This document shows positions 26,112 to 35,479 of a DNA stretch of 64,000 nt, piece after piece. Origin of the DNA: Kushneria pakistanensis (GTDB taxonomy: Bacteria > Pseudomonadota > Gammaproteobacteria > Pseudomonadales > Halomonadaceae); contig NZ_BMZM01000002.1 in assembly GCF_014652795.1 (NCBI RefSeq), positions 684,025 through 748,024 on the forward strand. The letters are read 5' to 3'. The position numbers were made by a program, and so were the translations under genes. The notes beneath the pieces were generated by a model. It was not told the DNA's origin and made no database searches. It was given only the letters and a program-made list of their open reading frames with translations. Position 1 is the stretch's first letter; the number at the start of each line of letters is the position of its first letter.

Positions 26112-27113
26112 TCAGTCGGTGTTGATGATCATTTCAAAGAGATCACGCAGGTCCATGTCATCGATGATCTGACCCAGCGGCTCGGCGACCATCTCCTGCA
26201 TGCGCTCGCGATCCATCGGGTAGAAGGTGGCGCCTTCCTCCCGGAGCGCGTCGCGGGACGCCTGATCCAGGCGAATCTGCAGATCGCGGGCGTACTGCTC
26301 GCTCTCATCGGCGGCGGCCTGCACCTCGCGCTGCTGCTGGGGGGACAGCGACGCCCAGGTCTGTGACGACACGGTCAAAAGCCGCACGGTAATGTCGTGC
26401 TCGGAAAGTCCGATATGCGGTGCCACCTCGTGAAAGCGCATGCGGTGAATCCACTCGGCCTCGTTGAGCAGCCCGTCAATGGCGCCCAGCTGCAGCCCCG
26501 TGTAGATCTCGCGATAGGCCATGACCGTGGGGCGAGTGCCCAGCGCTGCCCAGGCGGTGATCACCGGTCGGGTCGGGTTGGTGCGAAGCTTCATGCCTTT
26601 CAGGTCATCAAGGCTTTCCAGCGGCCGGGTGCTGACGATCTGGCGGGTGCTGCCGCCGTAGTAGGCCAGCACCTTCACCCCGGTCTCGTCCTCGATGCGC
26701 CGGGCGATTTCGCGACCGGCCTCGCCGTCGAGCACGTGCTGCCAGTGGTCGATGTCGCGGTAGAGAAACGGAATCGAGAAGATGCTGGCAGTGTGGGAAA
26801 ACTCCGAGATCAGCCCCGGATTGACGATTGAAAAATCCAGCGCCCCGGCGGTCTGCTGCTCGAACATCTCGGTTTCATGCCCCAGCACCGAATTGCTGTA
26901 GAGGCTGACGGTCAGTTCGCCGTTGCTCCTTTCCTTCAGGAGTTCGCCAAAGCGCTCGGCGCTGGCATGGTAGGCCGTCTCCTCGGTGGCGCCATGGCCG
27001 AAGATCAGCTCGCGGGCACTGGCCTGTGACGGGGCCAGTACCGCAAGCCCCAGACAGGCAACGGCCAGCAGCAGCGTACCGCTGCGGCGCAAAAAAGGCA
27101 GACAGGACATCAT
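26112..27113 (-). CDS. dctP: TRAP transporter solute-binding protein (DctP)
   Basis: A 333-residue periplasmic binding protein with a signal peptide ending near QASARE and the DctP core. LKGMKLRTNPTRPVITAWAALGTRPTVMAYREIYTGLQLGAIDGLLNEAEW contains the arginine (LRTNP) that pairs with the substrate carboxylate, so the ligand is probably a sugar acid or other organic acid. The ATG at 27113 has GGAG upstream and overlaps the stop of the LacI gene by four bases. A LacI-type regulator points to a sugar acid such as a hexuronate or aldonate. This is inferred. Confidence 0.9.
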   Translation of the reverse strand: MMSCLPFLRRSGTLLLAVACLGLAVLAPSQASARELIFGHGATEETAYHASAERFGELLKERSNGELTVSLYSNSVLGHETEMFEQQTAGALDFSIVNPGLISEFSHTASIFSIPFLYRDIDHWQHVLDGEAGREIARRIEDETGVKVLAYYGGSTRQIVSTRPLESLDDLKGMKLRTNPTRPVITAWAALGTRPTVMAYREIYTGLQLGAIDGLLNEAEWIHRMRFHEVAPHIGLSEHDITVRLLTVSSQTWASLSPQQQREVQAAADESEQYARDLQIRLDQASRDALREEGATFYPMDRERMQEMVAEPLGQIIDDMDLRDLFEMIINTD

Positions 27114-28153
27114 GACAACTCCCATAAATGGCCGGACGTGGGATCGGTACTGGCGCGGACCTGCAGCGACGTGTCCAGCACGATGCGCTGCGCGTCACCG
27201 CCGGGGCCCCTGAGGCAGGCGAGTGCCAGTCCGGCGGCGGCCTGGCCGATGGCGTGAGGGTGCGTGGCGATGCTGCTCAGCGCCGGCTCGCCGAGCGCGG
27301 CTTCATCGCTGTCATCGATACCCACCACTGCGCAGTCGATACCGGGCATGAGGCCCAGACGATTCAGCGCCAGCAGGGCGCCCAGCGCCATCAGGTCGTT
27401 GTGACAGATCAGCGCCGTGGGCGGTGTGGGTGCCTTCATGATCTCGAGCGTGCGCACAAGTCCGGCGCGACGGGTCAGGTCATTGCTGCCGGTACGAATG
27501 TCGGGCGCGAGACTGGCGGCCTGCATGGCCTCCCGATACCCCGCCATGCGCTCGCGATCGGCGGAGCTGTGGCCCGTGCCGGTCACAAGCGCGATGCGTT
27601 GATGTCCCTGGTCGATCAGATGCGCCACGGCGCGGGCCAGACCAGCGCGAATGTCGGCGCCGACGTAGTGGCCGCGGGGCGTGTCGCCGACATGGCGCAT
27701 GACCTCGATGCAGGGCAGTCCCCAGTCGGCAATGGTGTCGATCAGGGCGGCGGGGGTGGCTTCGGCCGGACACAGCAGCAGCGCATCAACGCGCTGCTCG
27801 CGCAGGCGGGTGATCAGGCGCTGCTGACGCGCCACACTGTTGCCGCTGCTGACCAGAAAGGGCACGTAGTCGGCGTTTTGCAGGGTCTCATCGATGCCGG
27901 CCACCATGGCGCCGAAAAAGGGATTGGCGATGTCGTGGACGACCACGCCGAGGGTGGCGGTGTGGGCGCTGCGCAGTGTGGCCGCGCCGCGGTTGTAGAC
28001 ATAGCCCAGCGTCCTGGCGGCGGCCATCACGCGCTCGCGGGTGCGTCTGGCCACCAGCGGGCTTTCCTGAAGTACCAGTGACACGGTCGAGCGCGAGACG
28101 CCGGCATGGGCGGCCAGTTCCCTGAGCGTGACGTGTTTTCCGGACTGGGGCAT
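27110..28153 (-). CDS. LacI-family regulator of the dctPQM operon
   Basis: A 347-residue LacI/GalR regulator: DNA-binding head (residues about 7-60, VTLRELAAHAGVSRSTVSLVLQ, with the hinge helix around RGAATLRS) and a periplasmic-binding-protein-like effector domain. The start at 28153 has AGG upstream; the extra 13 residues from 28192 would begin inside the operator. It is the first gene of its own transport operon, so it regulates itself and the transporter together through the 16-bp palindrome just upstream. Confidence 0.9.
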   Translation of the reverse strand: MPQSGKHVTLRELAAHAGVSRSTVSLVLQESPLVARRTRERVMAAARTLGYVYNRGAATLRSAHTATLGVVVHDIANPFFGAMVAGIDETLQNADYVPFLVSSGNSVARQQRLITRLREQRVDALLLCPAEATPAALIDTIADWGLPCIEVMRHVGDTPRGHYVGADIRAGLARAVAHLIDQGHQRIALVTGTGHSSADRERMAGYREAMQAASLAPDIRTGSNDLTRRAGLVRTLEIMKAPTPPTALICHNDLMALGALLALNRLGLMPGIDCAVVGIDDSDEAALGEPALSSIATHPHAIGQAAAGLALACLRGPGGDAQRIVLDTSLQVRASTDPTSGHLWELS

Positions 28154-28177
28154 GTCGTTTACCTGCCAGATCAGTGT

Positions 28178-28193
28178 TTTGGATCGATCCAAA
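28178..28193. promoter_or_regulatory. LacI-type operator of the TRAP operon
   Basis: TTTGGATCGATCCAAA is a perfect 16-bp palindrome with a central CG, the usual symmetry of LacI-family operators. It lies 25 bp before the LacI start codon. Confidence 0.7.
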
Positions 28194-28252
28194 GACTGCT
28201 GGCAGGCTAGCGCTGTATCAGGGGCGACGCCTATTGCGCTTTAGGACTACGG

Positions 28253-29692
28253 CTAACGTCCAGGAGGGGGCGGGACAGCACCGGCCATGAAGACCACGCG
28301 GGCCAGCGTGCCGCCGCCTGCGGCCTCATGCAGCGAGATATGTGCCCCGAGCGCGGTACAGATCTGGCGGGCAATCGCCAGCCCCAGCCCGGTGCCGCTG
28401 ATGGCACGTCCGGCGTCTTCGGTCAGCGGGGCATCCCGGTGGGCCCGATAAAAGCGCTCGAAAACCCGCTCGCGCTCGCTCTCCGGGATGCCCGGACCAT
28501 CGTCTTCGACCTCAAGGCGAGCGCCTTCGAGAACGCGCACCGTGATATGACCGCCGGCAGGGGTATAGGCCTGGGCGTTGCCGATCACGATCGCCAGCAG
28601 CTCGTTGATCAGTGCGCTGTCGGCCTGCACCCACACTGGCTGCTCGGCCTCAAGCGCCAGCGTCAGCCCGCGCTGCCAGGCCAGCGATACCATGCTCATG
28701 CAGAACTCCCGCGCGGTGTCGCTTAAATCCAGCACCCCGAAGTCACGCCGGCGGATATCGTTTTCCACCCGGGCAAGAGAGAGCAGCCGATTGGCCAGCA
28801 GGGTCAGCGCTTCCAGATCCCGCTGGGCGCTTTCCAGCGTGATTCTCAGCGTGTCGTTGTCGTGGGTCTGCATGCCCAGCTCCAGGCGCGCACGCAGGGC
28901 AAACAGCGGGGTGCGCAGCTCGTGGGCGGCGTCGGCCACGAAGGCGCGCTGGGCGCGCAGGGTGTCATCCAGGCGCGCGGTCAAATGATTGACGGCGTCG
29001 ATCAGCCCGCGCACCTCGCGCTGCACGTTGTCGGTCGGCAGGGGGTCAAGATTGTCCGGCGAACGGCTGGCGACCATGTCGGTAATACGCTTGAGCGGGC
29101 GCAGGGCGGCATCGATGGCCAGCACGAAGAGCAGGAAGGCGCCGATGGCAAACAGCGTCAGGCGCATCAGCGAATCTCCCAGCAGATCGCGCATCAGCTG
29201 GGCGTGAATATCGCGATGCTCGGCGACCCGGATCTCGACCATGCCCTGATAGCCCGGCTGGCTGACCGGCACCAGAAGCGACACCACGCGCACGTCACGC
29301 CCGCCGTAGGTGGCGTCATAAAAGCGCGCCAGCGACGGGTAGCGGCTGGTCATGGCCGCGGCGGCGGGTGGGGCGGGCAGGTCCTCGAAACCCGCGATCG
29401 ACCCCTGCTCGGGGGTAATGACCTGATAAAAGGCGCTGCCGCCACTGTCGAGCGAGAACGGATCGAGCACGGCACGCGATACCCGTACCTGCAGTTGGCC
29501 GTCCCGGACGGTGAGGGACTCGCCCAGCACCCGGGCGGCGATCAGCAGCGGTCGGTCGTAGGCGCTGCTGGCCACCCGCCAGGCATCCAGCCAGGCGCCG
29601 GCCACGCCGACGGTAATCAGCAGCAGCAGGGCACCACCGATGCGGCGGGTCAGGCGACCGCGCAGGCTGCGCCGCGACAGGCTGGCCTTCAC
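28253..29692 (-). CDS. tctE: Sensor histidine kinase, TctE-like
   Basis: A 479-residue inner-membrane kinase: TM1 (about 20-35), periplasmic sensor (about 36-175), TM2 (176-195), HAMP-like linker, H-box with H257 in FVADAAHELRTPL, and an ATPase domain with DDGPGIP and GTGLGLAI. The start codon is GTG at 29692, overlapping the stop of the response regulator by four bases. It should sense citrate-like acids and phosphorylate the TctD-like partner, because a tctCBA transporter is divergent. The sensed ligand is inferred. Confidence 0.88.
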   Translation of the reverse strand: MKASLSRRSLRGRLTRRIGGALLLLITVGVAGAWLDAWRVASSAYDRPLLIAARVLGESLTVRDGQLQVRVSRAVLDPFSLDSGGSAFYQVITPEQGSIAGFEDLPAPPAAAAMTSRYPSLARFYDATYGGRDVRVVSLLVPVSQPGYQGMVEIRVAEHRDIHAQLMRDLLGDSLMRLTLFAIGAFLLFVLAIDAALRPLKRITDMVASRSPDNLDPLPTDNVQREVRGLIDAVNHLTARLDDTLRAQRAFVADAAHELRTPLFALRARLELGMQTHDNDTLRITLESAQRDLEALTLLANRLLSLARVENDIRRRDFGVLDLSDTAREFCMSMVSLAWQRGLTLALEAEQPVWVQADSALINELLAIVIGNAQAYTPAGGHITVRVLEGARLEVEDDGPGIPESERERVFERFYRAHRDAPLTEDAGRAISGTGLGLAIARQICTALGAHISLHEAAGGGTLARVVFMAGAVPPPPGR

Positions 29693-30372
29693 GCCGGCGC
29701 GTCCGACGGCGATGTCTCGAGCTGATAGCCCAGGCCACGAAAGGTCACGATACGCACATCACTGCCGTCGAGCTTGCGGCGCAGGCGTGACACGTAGACT
29801 TCGATGGCGTCGAACGAGCTGTCTTCCTCCATGGAAAACATCTGCGCGGCCAGGTGTTCCTTGCTGACCGTGCGCCCGACGCGCGCCATCAGTGCCTCCA
29901 GCAGCGCCAGCTCCCGCGGTGGCAGGGGAAGCGGCTGTTCGTGCAGGGTGAAACTGCGCGCGCTGATATCAAAGGCCAGTGCGCCGCAGCGATGAATCTG
30001 CTGGCCGTCATGGCGGGTGCGGCGGATCAGGGCATTGATGCGCGCCTGCAGCTCGGACAGCGAGAAGGGCTTGATCAGGTAGTCATCCGCGCCCAGGTTG
30101 AGGCCGCGAACGCGGTCGTTGATGCTGCCGCGGGCGGTCAAGAGCATCACCGGCAGGCGTGTGTCGCGCTTTCGAAGCCAGCTCAGAAGCGTGAAGCCAT
30201 CCATCTCCGGCAGGCCGATATCCAGCAGCAGCAGCGCATAGCTTTCGGTTTCAAGGGCGGTGCGCGCCGAGACGCCGTCATGCATGACATCCACGCGCCA
30301 GCCGGCGGCTTCCAGCGAGCGCTGGATGCTTTCGGCCAGTGACGGGTGGTCTTCGACCAATAGCGTACGCAT
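29689..30372 (-). CDS. tctD: OmpR-family response regulator, TctD-like
   Basis: A 227-residue response regulator. Its receiver domain has the phospho-acceptor D51 in LLLDIGLPEMDG and K in LIKPFSLSEL; its C-terminal winged helix ends in LDGSDVRIVTFRGLGYQLE. The start at 30372 (MRTLLVEDHPSL) has GGAG upstream; the longer reading to 30441 has no domain content. It is first in the operon with the kinase and divergent from tctCBA. Three CATAAC repeats with 11-bp spacing, the pattern OmpR-type dimers bind, lie between. Confidence 0.9.
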   Translation of the reverse strand: MRTLLVEDHPSLAESIQRSLEAAGWRVDVMHDGVSARTALETESYALLLLDIGLPEMDGFTLLSWLRKRDTRLPVMLLTARGSINDRVRGLNLGADDYLIKPFSLSELQARINALIRRTRHDGQQIHRCGALAFDISARSFTLHEQPLPLPPRELALLEALMARVGRTVSKEHLAAQMFSMEEDSSFDAIEVYVSRLRRKLDGSDVRIVTFRGLGYQLETSPSDAPA

Positions 30373-30551
30373 TGCCGCTCCGGTGAAAGGTTGTTGAAAG
30401 GCTGCCGGATTATCGTGCCAGCAGGCGACGCCCGACCCCATGACGCCACGCGACAGCGCACAGGCGTTTCATGAGCGCAGTATGCACGGCCACCGGCCGG
30501 TGACCAATCCACCGACCGGTCCGGGGCGTCGGCATCGGGGCCGTCGCAGGC

Positions 30552-30579
30552 CATAACGGCTTCATAACGATTCCATAAC
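30552..30579 (+). promoter_or_regulatory. Three CATAAC direct repeats, probable TctD binding sites
   Basis: CATAAC starts at 30552, 30563 and 30574, exactly 11 bp apart and on one face of the helix. They end 46 bp before the tctC ATG. Direct repeats with helical-turn spacing are typical for OmpR/PhoB-family regulators. Confidence 0.6.
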
Positions 30580-30624
30580 AACAGCGCCAGGCACGCTGCC
30601 GGGCAGACGTGAGGAACATCCGAC

Positions 30625-31635
30625 ATGACCATGACACGACGACTTTCCGGCAAGGGCCGCATGGCGGCGCTGGCGCTGATGGGTGCCCTGAGTCTGGGGG
30701 CTGCCCTTCAGGCGCATGCCGCAGGCGAGCCGAAACGGCCCGAGTGTATCGCACCGGCGGCGCCCGGCGGCGGTTTTGACCTGACCTGCAAGCTGGCCCA
30801 GAGCGCGCTGGTCGAAGAGGGCATTCTCTCCACGCCGATGCGCGTGACCTACATGCCCGGCGGCGTCGGCGCGGTGGCCTACAACACGGTGGTGGCCCAG
30901 CGCCCCTCGGATGCCAATGCGATCGTGGCCTGGTCCAGCGGTTCGCTTCTGAACCTGGCCCAGGGCAAGTTCGGCCGCTTTGACGAAAGCGCCGTGCGCT
31001 GGCTGGCGGCGGTGGGCACCAGCTACGGTGCGGTTGCAGTGCGCGCCGACTCGCCCTACAAGAATCTCGATGATCTGGTGCAGGCGCTGCGCAAAGACCC
31101 CAGCAAGGTCGTGATCGGCGCCGGTGGTTCGGTGGGCGGTCAGGACTGGATGCAGACCGCACTGCTGGCCAAGGCAGCCGGTATCGATCCGAAGAGAATG
31201 CGCTACGTGGCGATGGAAGGCGGCGGTGAGCTGGCCACCTCGCTGCTGGGCGGACACATTCAGGTCGCCAGTACCGATATCGCCGACTCCGTACCGCACG
31301 TGCAAAGCGGTGACATGCGCATTCTGGCCGTGTTCTCCGAAGAGCGGCTGCCGGGCGAGGTCACCGGTGACATTCCCACTGCCATCGAGCAGGGCTATGA
31401 CGTGCAGTGGCCGGTCATTCGCGGCTTCTATGTCGGGCCGAAGGTGAGCGACGACGCCTACAACTGGTGGAAGGATGCCTTTGACAAGCTGCTGGCCTCC
31501 GATGACTTCGCCAAACTGCGTGAAAACCGCGAGCTCTATCCCTTCTCGATGACCGGCGACGAGCTTGATGCCTACGTCAAAAAGCGCGTGGGTGAATACC
31601 GCGAGCTGGCCGGTCAGTTCGGTCTGGTCCAGTAA
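30625..31635 (+). CDS. tctC: Tripartite tricarboxylate transporter binding protein (TctC)
   Basis: A 336-residue periplasmic binding protein of the Bug/TctC family with signal peptide (MTMTRRLSGKG...LQAHAAG). It has the family's ligand loop ECIAPAAPGGGFDLTCK near the N-terminus and the GAGGSVGGQDW segment, where water-bridged carboxylates bind. The ligand is probably a di- or tricarboxylate. It is the first gene of tctCBA, with GAGGA upstream of the start. Confidence 0.92.
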   Translation: MTMTRRLSGKGRMAALALMGALSLGAALQAHAAGEPKRPECIAPAAPGGGFDLTCKLAQSALVEEGILSTPMRVTYMPGGVGAVAYNTVVAQRPSDANAIVAWSSGSLLNLAQGKFGRFDESAVRWLAAVGTSYGAVAVRADSPYKNLDDLVQALRKDPSKVVIGAGGSVGGQDWMQTALLAKAAGIDPKRMRYVAMEGGGELATSLLGGHIQVASTDIADSVPHVQSGDMRILAVFSEERLPGEVTGDIPTAIEQGYDVQWPVIRGFYVGPKVSDDAYNWWKDAFDKLLASDDFAKLRENRELYPFSMTGDELDAYVKKRVGEYRELAGQFGLVQ

Positions 31636-31701
31636 CATCGACTGCGGCGCAGGCATCCTTTCGGGTGACCTGCGCTGCCGGCCGTCTGTCCGGAGCCTGT
31701 C

Positions 31702-32160
31702 ATGATCTACCAACGTCTTTTTCTGACGGCCCTGCTGGTCGTCTATGCGGTGCTGGCCTACGCCGCTACCACCTATGAAGCGCCCTTTTCCTACGAGCCG
31801 GTCGGGCCGCGCGCCTTCCCGCTGCTGCTGCTGATTCTGCTGGCGGCCGGCACGGTCTATCTGATCGTTCGCCCCGGCCACATGGCAGAAGAAAACGCCG
31901 ACACGCCGCTGACAGGCCACGTGCTGGGCCGGCTGGTGCTGTGCGTGGTGGCACTGTCGCTGTTTGCGTTTTTCTTCGAGCGGCTGGGGTTTGTGGTCTC
32001 GGCCTTTTTCTTCGCCATCATCATGTGTCGGCTCTACAACGGGCGCTGGATCACCAGTGTGATCACCGCCGCCGTCATGGCGCTGGCCTTTTATGGTCTG
32101 TTTGATCGACTGCTGGATGTGCCGCTGCCGCTGGGCGTGCTGTCAGGACTGGGGGGCTGA
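31702..32160 (+). CDS. tctB: Tripartite tricarboxylate transporter small subunit (TctB)
   Basis: A 152-residue membrane protein with about four helices. It shows the TctB features of an FSYEPVGPRAFPLLLLILLAAGTVYL segment and a hydrophobic C-terminal half. The order C-B-A with short gaps is the standard operon. It stabilises the large TctA subunit. Confidence 0.88.
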   Translation: MIYQRLFLTALLVVYAVLAYAATTYEAPFSYEPVGPRAFPLLLLILLAAGTVYLIVRPGHMAEENADTPLTGHVLGRLVLCVVALSLFAFFFERLGFVVSAFFFAIIMCRLYNGRWITSVITAAVMALAFYGLFDRLLDVPLPLGVLSGLGG

Positions 32161-32163
32161 ACC

Positions 32164-33672
32164 ATGGAAACACTGGGATATCTGGGCCAGGGCTTTGGCG
32201 TGGCCACCACGCCGCTGAACCTGTTGACGGCCCTGTGTGGCACGCTGATCGGCACCGTCGTCGGCCTGTTGCCGGGACTGGGACCGATCAACGGCGTGGC
32301 GCTTCTGATTCCGATCGCCTTTGCGCTCGGGCTGCCGCCGGAGACCTCGCTGATTCTGCTGGCAGCGGTCTATCTGGGCTGCGAGTACGGCGGGCGTATC
32401 TCGTCGATTCTTCTCAACATTCCCGGTGAAGCCTCTGCCGTCATGACCGCGCTGGATGGCCATCCGCTCGCGCGTCAGGGCAAGGGCGGCATTGCGCTGT
32501 CGATTTCGGCGGCCGGCTCCTTCATGGGCGGTCTGATTGCCACCATCGGGGTCACCATCTTCGCGCCGCTGCTGGCAAAGTGGGCAGTGGCGTTCGGCCC
32601 GGCCGAATACTTCGTGATGATGGTGTTTGCCATTACCTGTCTGGCCGGCATGGCCGGCAACAAACCGATGAAAACGGCCGTGGCCTCGCTGATCGGGCTG
32701 TTGCTGGCCTGTGTGGGGATCGATGCCAACAGCGGCGTCTATCGCTTTACCTTCGGCAGTCTGGGGCTGGCCGATGGCATCCAGTTCGTGGTGCTGGTGC
32801 TCGGGCTTTTCAGCATCAGCGAGATTCTGGTGCTGCTCGAGCGCACCTATTACGGGCAGAGCGCGCTCAAGACCAGCGGGCGCATGATGTTCAACATGAA
32901 GGAAGCCATGCTGGTCAAGTGGACGGTGCTGCGCAGCGGCGTAGTGGGCTTTTTCATGGGCATCCTGCCGGGGGCCGGGGCGACCATGGCCAGCGCCGTG
33001 GCCTACATGAGCGAAAAGCGCATGGCCACCCGTGACAACCGCTTTGGCGATGGCGATCTGCGCGGTCTGGCCGCGCCGGAAACCGCCAACAGCGCCGCGG
33101 CGTGTGGTTCGATGGTGCCGATGCTGACCCTGGGCGTGCCGGGTTCGGGCACTACAGCAGTCATGCTGGGCGCGCTGACGCTTTACAACATCACGCCCGG
33201 GCCGCTGCTGTTTCAGACCGACCCGCAGCTGGTGTGGGGTCTGATCGCCTCGCTCTTTATCGCCAACGTCATGCTGGTGGTGATGAACATTCCGCTGATT
33301 CGCGTATTCACCAAGATTCTGGCCGTGCCCTACTGGGCGCTGGTGCCGGGCATTGCGATCGTCACCGCCATCGGGGTCTACGGCGTGCACGCGACTACCT
33401 TCGATCTTTTCCTGATGATCGTGATCGGCGTGGTGGGCTATATCCTGCGCAAGTTCGACTTCCCGCTGTCTGCCGTGCTGCTGGGCTTTATTCTGGGCGG
33501 CATCATGGAGCAGAACCTGCGTCGGGCGCTGTCGATCTCCAACGGCGAGCTCTCGATTCTGTGGTCGAGCCCGATCACCTGGGGCGGCTGGGCACTGGTG
33601 GTACTGATGGTGGTGCTGCCGATGTATCGCGGCTGGCGTCGCCGCCGTACCGCGGTGCCGTCCAATCCCTGA
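32164..33672 (+). CDS. tctA: Tripartite tricarboxylate transporter large permease (TctA)
   Basis: A 502-residue TctA permease with about 12 helices. Signature regions include GTLIGTVVGLLPGLGPINGVAL near the N-terminus, CEYGGRISSILLNIPGEASAV, and the second-half repeat FMGILPGAGATMASAVAYMSEK with MLTLGVPGSGTTAVMLGAL. It drives sodium- or proton-linked uptake of citrate-type acids. It is three bases after tctB and followed by a terminator. Confidence 0.93.
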   Translation: METLGYLGQGFGVATTPLNLLTALCGTLIGTVVGLLPGLGPINGVALLIPIAFALGLPPETSLILLAAVYLGCEYGGRISSILLNIPGEASAVMTALDGHPLARQGKGGIALSISAAGSFMGGLIATIGVTIFAPLLAKWAVAFGPAEYFVMMVFAITCLAGMAGNKPMKTAVASLIGLLLACVGIDANSGVYRFTFGSLGLADGIQFVVLVLGLFSISEILVLLERTYYGQSALKTSGRMMFNMKEAMLVKWTVLRSGVVGFFMGILPGAGATMASAVAYMSEKRMATRDNRFGDGDLRGLAAPETANSAAACGSMVPMLTLGVPGSGTTAVMLGALTLYNITPGPLLFQTDPQLVWGLIASLFIANVMLVVMNIPLIRVFTKILAVPYWALVPGIAIVTAIGVYGVHATTFDLFLMIVIGVVGYILRKFDFPLSAVLLGFILGGIMEQNLRRALSISNGELSILWSSPITWGGWALVVLMVVLPMYRGWRRRRTAVPSNP

Positions 33673-33690
33673 GTCCTGCGCATTCAACGC

Positions 33691-33719
33691 AAAAGGCCCA
33701 CCATTGGCGGGCCTTTTTA
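33691..33719 (+). terminator. Rho-independent terminator after tctA
   Basis: AAAAGGCCCACC-ATT-GGCGGGCCTTTTT forms an 8-bp stem with one mismatch, flanked by A and T runs. It could stop transcription from both sides, including the convergent sugar-transferase gene. Confidence 0.8.
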
Positions 33720-33741
33720 ATGGCATCGGCAGGCGTATCGA

Positions 33742-35028
33742 TCAGCGCGCGCCGGAGCCGGTGAAGATGGTGCGAATGGTGCGAATCACCACCAGCAGGT
33801 CCATCCAGAACGAGAAGTTGCGGATGTAGTAGAAGTCATGCTCGAGCTTGATGCGTGAGCCCTCGACTTCCGAGGCGTAGCCCTGCTCGACCTGCGCCCA
33901 GCCCGAAATGCCGGGCCTGACCACATGACGGTAACGAAAAAACGGGATGTCGCGCTCATAGGCCTCGGTCAGCGCCGGCGTTTCGGGGCGCGGGCCGATC
34001 AGACTCATCTCGCCCTTGAGCACGTTGAACAGCTGCGGCAGCTCATCGATGCGGTACTTGCGCAGGTACTTACCGACCCTTGTGATGCGCGGGTCCTCGC
34101 CTTCCTGGGTGGGTCGCACATCGTCAGGGTTCACATACATGCTGCGCATCTTGTAGACGTCGAACTCTTCCCCCTGAAAGCCCGAGCGGCGCTGGCGGAA
34201 CAGAATCGGACCCGGGTCGTCGCGCCTGATCATGATCGCGGCCACGCCCATGATCGGCAGCGCCACCGGCAGCATCAGCAGTGCGGCAACAAGATCGGCC
34301 AGACGCTTGAAAAGCTCATAGCTGGTTCTGGGCATCAGCGAGCCGTAGCGATTGGCGTGAATCTGATCCAGCCCGATCCGGCCGGTGCTGGCCTCGCCAA
34401 AGCGGCGTGCGTCATGGACCGGAATGCGCTTGATCGTGCAATCGGCCAGAAAACGCTGCCACTCATCGCTCAGATCACAGGAGAGATCGGCAATCACGCC
34501 ATCCACGCGCAGGTTTCCAAGATCCGGGCCTTCCAGCCAGCGCTGATCGATGTCCTGGTGATCAAACCACGACATGACGTTGCCCAGCGGCACGATGGCC
34601 ATCTTGCGCCGGCGATAGCGCCGGGTCACGCGGTAGCCCGCGTAGCCAAAGATCAGCGCCAGCACGCCGGAAGCCACCAGCTGCCAGGGCGAAAAGGGAA
34701 TGGATAGTAGCGTCAGCAGGGCCAGTATCATCAGATAGACCGCGATGACCACGGGGATGACGTAGGTATCAGGCGCCGCGCCCGGATGGCGGGAAAGCTG
34801 GCGTACGGTTCGAAACGCCACCATCCAGGCGATGGCGCTGGCCAGCAGGGTGGTACCGGCGTCGTGGTTCTGCAGGGTCCAGACAGACCAGCCCCACTCC
34901 CACAATGCCGGCAGGGAAACGGTCAGTATCAGGCCAAGAAAATAATGAATCCGAAAGCTTAGAAGAAGGCGTTCATACCATAGGGAGTGCCGGTGATTGC
35001 TGCGTACCGGTCGTGTTGTCATTTCCAT
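33742..35028 (-). CDS. Polyprenyl-phosphate sugar-1-phosphate transferase (exopolysaccharide priming)
   Basis: A 428-residue membrane protein with four N-terminal helices (about 25-160), a soluble middle domain and the C-terminal bacterial sugar transferase domain (about 235-428). The last has KRLADLVAALLMLPVALP, DPGPILFRQRR, KMRSM, RITRVGKYLRKYRIDELPQL, SLIGPRPE and RPGISGWAQV. It transfers a sugar phosphate (glucose or galactose) to undecaprenyl phosphate to start a repeat unit. The start was set at 35028 with AGGA-CAGGG upstream. It is solitary: no glycosyltransferase, Wzx or Wzy gene is visible nearby, which is odd for this family. Confidence 0.88.
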   Translation of the reverse strand: MEMTTRPVRSNHRHSLWYERLLLSFRIHYFLGLILTVSLPALWEWGWSVWTLQNHDAGTTLLASAIAWMVAFRTVRQLSRHPGAAPDTYVIPVVIAVYLMILALLTLLSIPFSPWQLVASGVLALIFGYAGYRVTRRYRRRKMAIVPLGNVMSWFDHQDIDQRWLEGPDLGNLRVDGVIADLSCDLSDEWQRFLADCTIKRIPVHDARRFGEASTGRIGLDQIHANRYGSLMPRTSYELFKRLADLVAALLMLPVALPIMGVAAIMIRRDDPGPILFRQRRSGFQGEEFDVYKMRSMYVNPDDVRPTQEGEDPRITRVGKYLRKYRIDELPQLFNVLKGEMSLIGPRPETPALTEAYERDIPFFRYRHVVRPGISGWAQVEQGYASEVEGSRIKLEHDFYYIRNFSFWMDLLVVIRTIRTIFTGSGAR

Positions 35029-35479
35029 GCCCTGTTCCTGAATGAATATATTTTTATTCATTGATAAGGGGTTTTTTTAATGCATCAGACACCTGCAAAA
35101 CGACTGTCATTTTTTGGCAGGCAGTGCCGGGCAATACTGATGTAAGCAGTAACATCGTTCTATTTGGTGGGATTATCTATGCAATATTGTGCATTGATAA
35201 AAAGGTTGAGAGTTACGGTCTTTGGGGAGCGCTAAAAGGCGTTTTAGTATTAGAAGATCCAAAATCAAAAGTGTGAGTTTTGTTATCCTTGGGAAACATT
35301 TTGTTTGCCAAAGCGCTTTAGGAACTGTCTGATCGGTCGACGAACATTCGGATTCCCCTGTTGAGGCCTTTCATGGCTGATTGCCAGGTACGCCAGAAAA
35401 TTACATTATGTTACTTTAAATAGACCTTTGGGTAATCTCGCTGCTTACGGATGTCAGGCATGATGAATGTGTCGATTGT
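35029..35479. other. AT-rich region without a supported gene
   Basis: About 450 bp upstream of the sugar transferase. It contains the palindrome AAAGCGCTTT at 35310-35319, similar to the core of LacI-family operators, and several T runs. A 71-codon frame from a TTG at 35061 overlaps the divergent promoter and has no ribosome site, so it is not called. Confidence 0.5.

Noticed and set aside
32143-33726. 527-codon open frame antisense to tctA
   Set aside because: Same kind of composition artefact; tctA on the other strand is unmistakable.
35061-35276. 71-codon frame starting at a TTG in the AT-rich region
   Set aside because: No ribosome site, overlaps the promoter area of the divergent sugar transferase and has no family likeness.
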